Source of the DNA: Aeromicrobium flavum
GTDB lineage: Bacteria > Actinomycetota > Actinomycetes > Propionibacteriales > Nocardioidaceae
Direction of reading: 5' to 3'
DNA: 64,000 nucleotides
Assembly: GCF_007992115.1 (NCBI RefSeq)
Contig: NZ_BJZQ01000017.1
Coordinates: forward strand, 1 to 64,000
Shown here: positions 43,119-49,524 of the stretch, piece after piece
Numbering within the stretch: position 1 is the first letter of the stretch
How the letters are laid out: every line of letters begins with the position of its first letter
The notes under the pieces: generated by a model
Seen by the model: only the letters and a program-made list of their open reading frames with translations
Database searches by the model: none
What the model was told of the DNA's origin: nothing
Program-made: the position numbers and the translations under genes

Positions 43119-45079
43119 TCGCCCGGCTCCCGGCCGGCGTGGTCGCGGATCCGCGGCGCGAGCCACGTCCAGACCATCGCGGCGCCCTCGTCCGAGAAGT
43201 GCAGCTGGTCGCCGTACAGGTTGACGCCGTTCACCTCGGGGCGGAAACCCTCGGAGCACTCGAGCACCTCGTACAGGTCGAGGACCTCGACGTCGCGGTC
43301 GCGCGCCCACGCGCGGATCCAGCGGTTCACGACCTGGGGGTCGGACGTCGCCTCGGCCACCTCCGGGTTCTGCTCGAAGTAGGTGCGCAGCGCCGGCGAC
43401 TGCCCGCGCCGGCCGTCGATGCGGCACGGCACGGTGGCGACCTGGGCCGTGACCCCGGCGTCCTGCGCCTGCGACACGAGGTCGTCGAGCGCCTTCTCGA
43501 CGACGTCGCGGTACGGCCGGTCGTCGAGCCACCAGACCTCGCCGTCGGGCGCGTAGTGCGGGATCGACAGCAGCGTGCCCAGCACGAGCACGACCGTGTC
43601 GGCGTCGACGTCCCTCAGCCGCTCCCCCAGGTTGGTCCAGCTGCGCCGGCACTCCGCGTCGGGCGCACCGCCGAGCTCCTCGTTCCACGCCGGCTCGAGG
43701 TCGACGAGGTCGCAGCCGGGCACGGCGAGCCCGCTGACCAGCAGGTCGGGGTAGTCCGCGGTCGGGAAGTAGGTGACGAGGTTCTCGGCCACGGAGTCGC
43801 CGTAGAGGGCGATCCGGGTCGGCTTCTCGCTGGGCTCGTACGCCGGGCTGCCCGCGACGAGCGGCGGCACGTCGACCGAGCGGCCGCCGACCTGGGACGC
43901 CGTGGCGCCCACCTGGCCGACGGCGACGGCGACCGCGACGACGGCGACGGGTGCGGCGAGCGCGACCCGGCCCGGTCGGCGCAGGCGCGGGAACAGGCCG
44001 CGGACTCCGTGTCGCATGACCGGCTCCTCGATCCACCGGTAGCTGGCGGCGGCGGCACCCACCGACAGCGTGAGCACGACGGGGACGGCGATCCACACGG
44101 AGCGGTCGGGGAACGCCTCGTCGAACCACACCGTGATCGGCCAGTGGAACAGGTAGAGGCCGTAGCTGTGGACGCCGAGGTAGGCCAGCGGTGCCCAGCC
44201 GAGCACCCGGCCGGCCGAGCCGGCGACCCCGCGGGACAGTGCCAGGATCAGCAGACCCACCACGACGGCCTGGGCCAGCAGGCCTCCCTGCAGGAACATG
44301 AACGGCTGCATCGGATCGACCAGGAGCACGAACGCCAGCGCGCCGGCCAGCGTGACCCACGCCAGCGGCGTGCCCACGCGACTCAGCCACGCGGGCGTGC
44401 GCTCGCGCCAGCCGTCGTCGACGAAGGCCACGATCATGCCGACCAGGAGGGACTGGGCGCGGGTGTCGGTGCCGTAGTAGGAGTGGGCGACGGCCGAGGC
44501 GTCGCCCAGGCCGACCTGCGCCGTCCACCACGCCGAGCCGACGGCCGCGACGACCAGCACCGCGAGGCCGAGCCGGCGGCTCATCAGCGCCAGGATCGCC
44601 AGCAGCAGCGGCACGCACAGGTAGAACTGCTCCTCGACCGACAGCGTCCACGCGTGCCGCAGCAGGGACGGCGAGCCGAAGGTCGAGAAGTACTGGTCGG
44701 ACTCGAGCACCAGTCGCCAGTTCATGACGAACCCGAGGGTGGCCAGGATGTCGCCGCGCAGCTGGCGGCGCGCGAACTCGTCCGCGAAGAACAGCCCCCA
44801 GGCCCCGAGGACGAGCAGCAGCAGCACGAGCGCCGGCATCAGGCGGCGCGCCCGGCGGCGGTAGAAGCCGGCCACGTCGACGCGGCCGAACCGTCGGCGC
44901 TCCTTCAGCAGCAGCCGCGTGATCAGGAAGGCGGACAGGACGAAGAACAGGCTCAGGCCGGTCCAGGCTCCGGGCAGCCCCGGCACGCCGAGGTGGTAGA
45001 GCATGAACAGGAGCATGAAGCCGCCCCGGATGCCGTCCAGCGACGTGATCCGGGGGCGGCGCTCGGTGGCTGTCGTCAC
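43115..45079 (-). CDS. Acyltransferase-3 with C-terminal SGNH domain (OafA-like) 2
   Basis: About 654 residues. The GTG at 45079 is preferred: it overlaps the hddC stop (GTGA) and has GGCAGG 7 bases upstream; a GTG at 45085 is also in frame. The membrane domain carries LDGIRGGFMLLFMLYHLG, FYRRRARRLMPALVLL and WTLSVEEQFYLCVP. The SGNH part has YGDSVAENL (about 426) and DQLHFSDEG (about 624). Overall it is very similar to the next gene. It probably O-acylates the glycan made with hddC-derived heptose. Confidence 0.92.
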   Translation of the reverse strand: MTTATERRPRITSLDGIRGGFMLLFMLYHLGVPGLPGAWTGLSLFFVLSAFLITRLLLKERRRFGRVDVAGFYRRRARRLMPALVLLLLVLGAWGLFFADEFARRQLRGDILATLGFVMNWRLVLESDQYFSTFGSPSLLRHAWTLSVEEQFYLCVPLLLAILALMSRRLGLAVLVVAAVGSAWWTAQVGLGDASAVAHSYYGTDTRAQSLLVGMIVAFVDDGWRERTPAWLSRVGTPLAWVTLAGALAFVLLVDPMQPFMFLQGGLLAQAVVVGLLILALSRGVAGSAGRVLGWAPLAYLGVHSYGLYLFHWPITVWFDEAFPDRSVWIAVPVVLTLSVGAAAASYRWIEEPVMRHGVRGLFPRLRRPGRVALAAPVAVVAVAVAVGQVGATASQVGGRSVDVPPLVAGSPAYEPSEKPTRIALYGDSVAENLVTYFPTADYPDLLVSGLAVPGCDLVDLEPAWNEELGGAPDAECRRSWTNLGERLRDVDADTVVLVLGTLLSIPHYAPDGEVWWLDDRPYRDVVEKALDDLVSQAQDAGVTAQVATVPCRIDGRRGQSPALRTYFEQNPEVAEATSDPQVVNRWIRAWARDRDVEVLDLYEVLECSEGFRPEVNGVNLYGDQLHFSDEGAAMVWTWLAPRIRDHAGREPGE

Positions 45080-45777
45080 ACCCACGCCTGCCGGGCCTGC
45101 TCGAGCGCGGCGGGGGTGCCGACGTCGAGGAAGGGCGCGTCGTCGCGATGGGCACGCACGTCCGCGTCCGCGGCCAGTCCCGGGAAGACGTCGACCTCGA
45201 GCGAGAGCGGGACCGTGCCCGGCAGCGCCAGCAGCACCGAGCCGCGCACGACGTAGGTGCCGGCGTTCACCAGACCCGGGGCGGGATCGATCGGCTTCTC
45301 GTGGAATCCGGTGACGCGATCCGCGGCGTCGACGCTGACCACGCCGTAGGCCCGGGCGTCCTCGACCTCACGGACGTGGAGCGACAGGTCGGCCCCCGAC
45401 CGCTCGAAGGCGTCGACGTGCGCGACGAGGTCGTGGCGCGAGAGCAGGTCGCCGTTGACGACCACCACGGTGTCGGAGCGGCCGACGCCCGACCGGGCGG
45501 CGAGCGCGAGCGCCCCGCCCGTGCCGAGGGGCTCGGTCTCGCGGCTGTAGGTCAGTCGGGCTCCCCAGCGCGAGCCGTCGCCCAGCTCGCGCTCGACCCG
45601 GTCGGCCCCGAAGCCCACGGCGAGCACGATATCGGGCACACCGGCAGCCACGAGCCGGCGGATCTGATGGGCGACCAGGGGCTCTCCCCCGACGTCGACG
45701 AGGGGCTTCGGCAGGTCGCCGACCGCGGGTCGCAGCCGGGTGCCCAGACCCCCCGCCAGGACGATCCCTCGTCGCAC
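45076..45777 (-). CDS. hddC: Nucleotidyltransferase, D-glycero-D-manno-heptose-1-phosphate guanylyltransferase-like
   Basis: 233 residues from a GTG. The nucleotide-binding signature is VLAGGLGTRLRP...PKP (about 6-25). VVVVNGDLL (metal Asp), GTGGALA and GFHEKPIDP follow. The compact length fits the HddC/RmlA-like short nucleotidyltransferases. With gmhA, hddA and gmhB at 23.6-25.9 kb it would complete an NDP-heptose pathway; GDP is the usual nucleotide for HddC. A mannose-1-phosphate or glucose-1-phosphate transferase is the alternative. It heads an operon with two acyltransferases. Confidence 0.75.
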   Translation of the reverse strand: MRRGIVLAGGLGTRLRPAVGDLPKPLVDVGGEPLVAHQIRRLVAAGVPDIVLAVGFGADRVERELGDGSRWGARLTYSRETEPLGTGGALALAARSGVGRSDTVVVVNGDLLSRHDLVAHVDAFERSGADLSLHVREVEDARAYGVVSVDAADRVTGFHEKPIDPAPGLVNAGTYVVRGSVLLALPGTVPLSLEVDVFPGLAADADVRAHRDDAPFLDVGTPAALEQARQAWV

Positions 45778-45804
45778 AGATCCCTGCCTTAACTCTTGGT
45801 TACC

Positions 45805-45837
45805 CGTGCGTAAGCACGGCGCTCGTCATAGTAGTAT
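45805..45837 (+). promoter_or_regulatory. Dyad and -10 element before a leaderless start
   Basis: CGTGC-GTAA-GCACG (45805-45818) precedes TAGTAT (45832-45837), which ends 7 bases before the ATG at 45845. No ribosome site is present. The dyad sits at the -35 position of this divergent region and may bind a regulator. Confidence 0.45.
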
Positions 45838-45844
45838 GCGTCAC

Positions 45845-46288
45845 ATGCTCGACGACTCCGATGTGCGTACTCGCCCCATGCCCAACCTGGGGACGAAGGT
45901 CGCGATCCTCGCCGCCATCCCCTTCTTGGCCTACGGCATCTACCTGCTGCTGACGCCCATCACGGACATCCAGACCAGCTCCGGAGCCATTTTCGAGTGC
46001 GGCTCGGCGCTGCAGCCGCCGACGGACGACTTCCAGGAGGCCGTCTGCGGGACGATCAACACCCAGTACCTCTACCGCAGCATCGCGTCGATCGTCGCGG
46101 CCCTCGGCATCGCCGGCGTCGGCGCCGCGCTGTTCGGGTTCAGCCACCAGGTCGAGCGCGCCATCGGCCGCTCCGGCCACGGCGACTCGTCGGCCCAGCA
46201 GGCCCAGCAGCCGCAGAGCACGCTGCAGGAGGACGACTACTACTCGGACGGCGGGGCCCGACGCCGTCTCCTCGACGACGGTCGCTGA
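45845..46288 (+). CDS. Two-span membrane protein of unknown function
   Basis: 147 residues from the ATG at 45845, fixed by the -10 seven bases upstream; ATGs at 45836 and 45878 are alternatives. Two hydrophobic helices (AILAAIPFLAYGIYLLL, about 23-40, and IASIVAALGIAGVGAALFGF, about 83-103) flank an extracytoplasmic loop with two Cys (FECGSA and AVCG) that could form a disulfide. The tail is Gln-rich and acidic (QAQQPQS, EDDYYSDGG). The family was not recognised. It precedes an acyltransferase and a flippase and is probably in their operon. Confidence 0.7.
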   Translation: MLDDSDVRTRPMPNLGTKVAILAAIPFLAYGIYLLLTPITDIQTSSGAIFECGSALQPPTDDFQEAVCGTINTQYLYRSIASIVAALGIAGVGAALFGFSHQVERAIGRSGHGDSSAQQAQQPQSTLQEDDYYSDGGARRRLLDDGR

Positions 46289-46318
46289 CCACGGCGGCGC
46301 CCGGCGCCACCTGCCTCG

Positions 46319-48262
46319 ATGTCGACTCCGTCCCCCTCGCCGCGCGCGCGGCTGCCGTACCGCCCCGCCCTTGACGGGCTCCGAGCGGTCGCGATCCTCG
46401 GCGTCCTGGTGTTCCACCTCGACGAGAACCTGCTGCCCGGCGGCTGGCTCGGCGTCGACCTGTTCTTCGTCCTCTCGGGCTTCCTGATCACCCAACTGCT
46501 CATCACCGAGCAGGACCGCTGGGGCCGGATCAGCCTGGTGCGGTTCTGGGGCGCGCGGATGCGGCGGCTGCTGCCGTCGCTGCTGACCGTCCTGCTCGCC
46601 GTGGCGGTGGCGTCCTGGATCTGGACCGTTCCCGGCCGCCGGTCGGCGGTGGCATGGGACATCGTCTCGTCGCTGTTCTACGTCTCGAACTGGCGGTTCA
46701 TGCTGGGCGACGAGCAGTACTTCGAGGAGCTCGCCCTCCCCTCGCCGGTGCGCCACACCTGGTCGCTGTCGATCGAGGAGCAGTTCTACCTGGTCTTCCC
46801 GTTGCTGCTGATCGCCGTCGCCGTCGTGGTGCGCACGCGGCGCCGCCAGGCGGCGGTCTTCGCCCTGCTGGCCGTCGCGTCGGCCGGCACGATGGCGTCC
46901 GGGTACGTGAACGGCGCCGAGATCACCGACCTCTACTACAGCACCTTCACCCGCGGGTTCGAGCTGCTCATCGGCGTGTGCGCGGCGCTGCTGCTGGGCC
47001 GCTCCGCGTTCGCCGAGCGGCCCGCGTCGCACGCGCGCGACGCCCTCGCCTGGGCCGGCCTGCTGAGCGTCGTGGCCGCGATGGCCCTGCTGAGCTCGGA
47101 CTCCGGCGTCGTGTTCACCGGCGGCCTCGTGGTCGTGTGCGTCAGCGCCCTGGTGGCGATCCTCGGCGCCGCCGGCGGCCGCCCCGGCACCTTCACGAAG
47201 GTCCTCGGCAGCCCGGTGCCCCGCTTCCTCGGGCTGATCAGCTACCCGCTGTACCTCTGGCACTGGCCGATCATCGTGTTCCTGCGACCGGACACGACGC
47301 CCCTGGACGGCCTCGCGCTCGACCTCGTCCGGGTCGGTCTCTCGGTGCTGCTCGCGTGGCTCACGTACCGCTACGTCGAGGCGCCGATCCGGGGTCGCCG
47401 TCCCATCTTCGGCGGCTCCCTGCGCGGCGTGTCGCGGGCCGTCACGGTGGTCGCCGCGCCGCTGGTCGTGGCCGGTGCCGTCGTGGTCGCGCACTCCCAG
47501 CCCCTCCACGACGACGTGGCCGCACCGCCCGCCTCGTCCAACCAGCGACCGCTGGACCTCACGCCCACGCCGTACACGGCCGAGGCTCGCCGGTCGGCGA
47601 TGCTCCTGGGCAACTCGATCCCGTTCAGCCTGTATCGCAACGTCGCCACGCGCGAGTTCCGTCAGCTGTCCCTGAGCGAGTCCACCCACTTCGGCTGCGA
47701 TCCCTTCGAGCTGCAGAAGGTCGTCGACGGGGAGCCGACCGAGCCGACCCGCAGCTGCACGGACTGGCGACGCACCTGGCCGGACGCCGTCGAGGCGAAC
47801 CGACCCGACGTTCTGCTGTTCTTCATCCCCCAGACCTTCGTCTCGGACCTCGTGCGCGACGACGAGGTCGCGACGTTCGGGACGTCGCGGCACGACGAGT
47901 TCATCCGTGGAGCCCTGGACGAGGTGGCCGCGAAGTCGCGCGACGCACGATCCATCGCCGTGTCCACCCTGGCCTGCCACCACATCCCCTACGACAACCC
48001 CGAGGCACAGCAGGTCAGCGACGTCCGGCGGGTCCGTGCCGTCAACGCCGTGGTGGCGGACTGGGCCGCCGAGAAGGACGTGCCGATCATCGACTCGTTC
48101 GCCACGTTGTGTCCCGGAGGGACCTACCAGCCACTGCTGGGCGACGACCCCCTCTACGAGGACGGGCTCCACTTCACCAGCGAGTCCGCGCCGCTGGTCT
48201 GGGCCTGGATGATGCCTCAGGTCCTCCGATTCGCCGACGCAGCCCACGGGGAGGCACCGTGA
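46319..48262 (+). CDS. Acyltransferase-3 with C-terminal SGNH-like domain, GNS variant
   Basis: 647 residues. The membrane domain has LDGLRAVAILGVLVFHLDEN, FWGARMRRLLPSLLTV and WSLSIEEQFYLVFP. The C-terminal extracytoplasmic domain has block I as LLGNSIPFS (about residue 430) rather than GDS, and block V DGLHFTSE (about 614). The nucleophile Ser and the Asp-x-x-His pair are kept, but the conserved Asp of block I is Asn. It is more distant from the tandem pair at 41-45 kb. There is no clear ribosome site. It overlaps the next gene (GTGA). Confidence 0.88.
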   Translation: MSTPSPSPRARLPYRPALDGLRAVAILGVLVFHLDENLLPGGWLGVDLFFVLSGFLITQLLITEQDRWGRISLVRFWGARMRRLLPSLLTVLLAVAVASWIWTVPGRRSAVAWDIVSSLFYVSNWRFMLGDEQYFEELALPSPVRHTWSLSIEEQFYLVFPLLLIAVAVVVRTRRRQAAVFALLAVASAGTMASGYVNGAEITDLYYSTFTRGFELLIGVCAALLLGRSAFAERPASHARDALAWAGLLSVVAAMALLSSDSGVVFTGGLVVVCVSALVAILGAAGGRPGTFTKVLGSPVPRFLGLISYPLYLWHWPIIVFLRPDTTPLDGLALDLVRVGLSVLLAWLTYRYVEAPIRGRRPIFGGSLRGVSRAVTVVAAPLVVAGAVVVAHSQPLHDDVAAPPASSNQRPLDLTPTPYTAEARRSAMLLGNSIPFSLYRNVATREFRQLSLSESTHFGCDPFELQKVVDGEPTEPTRSCTDWRRTWPDAVEANRPDVLLFFIPQTFVSDLVRDDEVATFGTSRHDEFIRGALDEVAAKSRDARSIAVSTLACHHIPYDNPEAQQVSDVRRVRAVNAVVADWAAEKDVPIIDSFATLCPGGTYQPLLGDDPLYEDGLHFTSESAPLVWAWMMPQVLRFADAAHGEAP

Positions 48263-49524
48263 ACCGTTCCACCCGAGCCGCCGTCTCCAGCGGGTCCATC
48301 GTCGCGATCGCCATGATGGTCATGAACGTGGCCACGTACGGGTTCAACCTCGTGGCCGCCCGCCTGCTCGTCCCGGCCGAGTTCGGCGCCCTGACCGCAC
48401 TGTTGAGCCTGATCCTCATCGCGAACGTCGTGGCGCTGGCCCTGCAGGCCTCGATCGCCCGGCGGATCTCGGTGCACCCGGGCCAGACCACCGAGATCGT
48501 CCACACGGCGTCGCGGGTCGCGCTGGCCGTGTCCCTGGTCGTCGGGCTGGCCGTCGCCCTGTCCAGCCCCGCGCTGACGCCGGCGTTCTCGTTCGACTCC
48601 CTCTGGGCGGTCGTCTGGTGCGGCGCGATGCTCGTGCCGCTGACCCTCGCCGGCGCGCAGCTGGGCGTCGCGCAGGGCACCGGCCGATGGGGCAAGCTGG
48701 CCGCGCTGTACATCGGCAACGGCTTCGGCCGCCTGCTCGGCGGCGTCGCGGGTGTGGCGATCGAGCCGACCGCGACCAACGCGATGCTCGGTCTGGCGAT
48801 CGGCGCCTGGCTGCCGGTGATCCTCGGGTCCGGGCTGCTCAAGGCCACGGGCGAGGGCGACGTGCACAGCCGCCGTCCCCTCGTGTTCGAGACGGTGGCG
48901 TCGGCCTCGACCCTGCTGGCCTACTTCGCGTTCAGCAACGTCGACGCGCTGCTGGCGCGCGGCGGGTTCTCGGCGCACGACAGCGGTCTGTACGCGTCGG
49001 GGCTGATCCTGACCAAGTCGACGATGTTCCTGCCGCAGTTCGTGAGCGTCGTCTTCTTCCCCAGCCTCGCGCGCGACTCCTCGCACCGCACCCGGCTCCG
49101 CGCCGCCGGGTTGGTCGCCCTGCTCGGCCTCGCGGTGGTGGCGGGCAGCGCCCTGCTGCCCCGGCTGGCGCTGATCCTGGTCGGCGGCGACCAGTACCGC
49201 GAGGTGGCCGACGACCTGTGGCTGTTCGCGCTGTCGGGCACGTTCCTGGCCATCGTCTACCTGCTCGTCTTCGACGCCCTGGCCCGCCGCTCCCCCGGGG
49301 TCGCCGTGCTGCTGTGGATCGCCTCGGCCGTCGTGTTCGCGATCGCCTGGTTCTGGTCGATCGGCATCGTGGGCCTGGTCGTCACGATGGCGGCGACCGG
49401 CGCTGTCGCCGCCGCCCTGCTGCTGGTGTGGCCGCTGCTGCGGCCCGGATCGGCCCGGGACGGCTCAGTGACCGGCGTCGTGCCAGGTGCGACCGACGCC
49501 GACCGACACGTCCAGCGGGACTGA
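48259..49524 (+). CDS. MOP-superfamily oligosaccharide flippase (Wzx-like) 2
   Basis: 421 residues from a GTG with GGGGAGG 4 bases upstream, overlapping the acyltransferase stop. It has about twelve helices. The N-terminal VMNVATYGFNLVAARLLVPAEFGA and middle YFAFSNVDALLARGGFSAHDSG match the flippase at 39-40.2 kb closely in order and content. It should export the acylated lipid-linked glycan or its repeat unit. Its 3' end overlaps the polA 3' end by 60 bases, antisense. Confidence 0.87.
   Translation: MNRSTRAAVSSGSIVAIAMMVMNVATYGFNLVAARLLVPAEFGALTALLSLILIANVVALALQASIARRISVHPGQTTEIVHTASRVALAVSLVVGLAVALSSPALTPAFSFDSLWAVVWCGAMLVPLTLAGAQLGVAQGTGRWGKLAALYIGNGFGRLLGGVAGVAIEPTATNAMLGLAIGAWLPVILGSGLLKATGEGDVHSRRPLVFETVASASTLLAYFAFSNVDALLARGGFSAHDSGLYASGLILTKSTMFLPQFVSVVFFPSLARDSSHRTRLRAAGLVALLGLAVVAGSALLPRLALILVGGDQYREVADDLWLFALSGTFLAIVYLLVFDALARRSPGVAVLLWIASAVVFAIAWFWSIGIVGLVVTMAATGAVAAALLLVWPLLRPGSARDGSVTGVVPGATDADRHVQRD

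Noticed and set aside
41133-45155. One continuous 1,340-codon frame spanning both SGNH acyltransferases
   Set aside because: The upstream part is out of frame with the first acyltransferase, which has its own complete frame ending at 43115. The second starts at a GTGA overlap, so these are two genes, not a fusion.
45836-45838. Earlier ATG for the small membrane protein
   Set aside because: It overlaps the predicted -10 element, so it would not be within the transcript if the start is leaderless.
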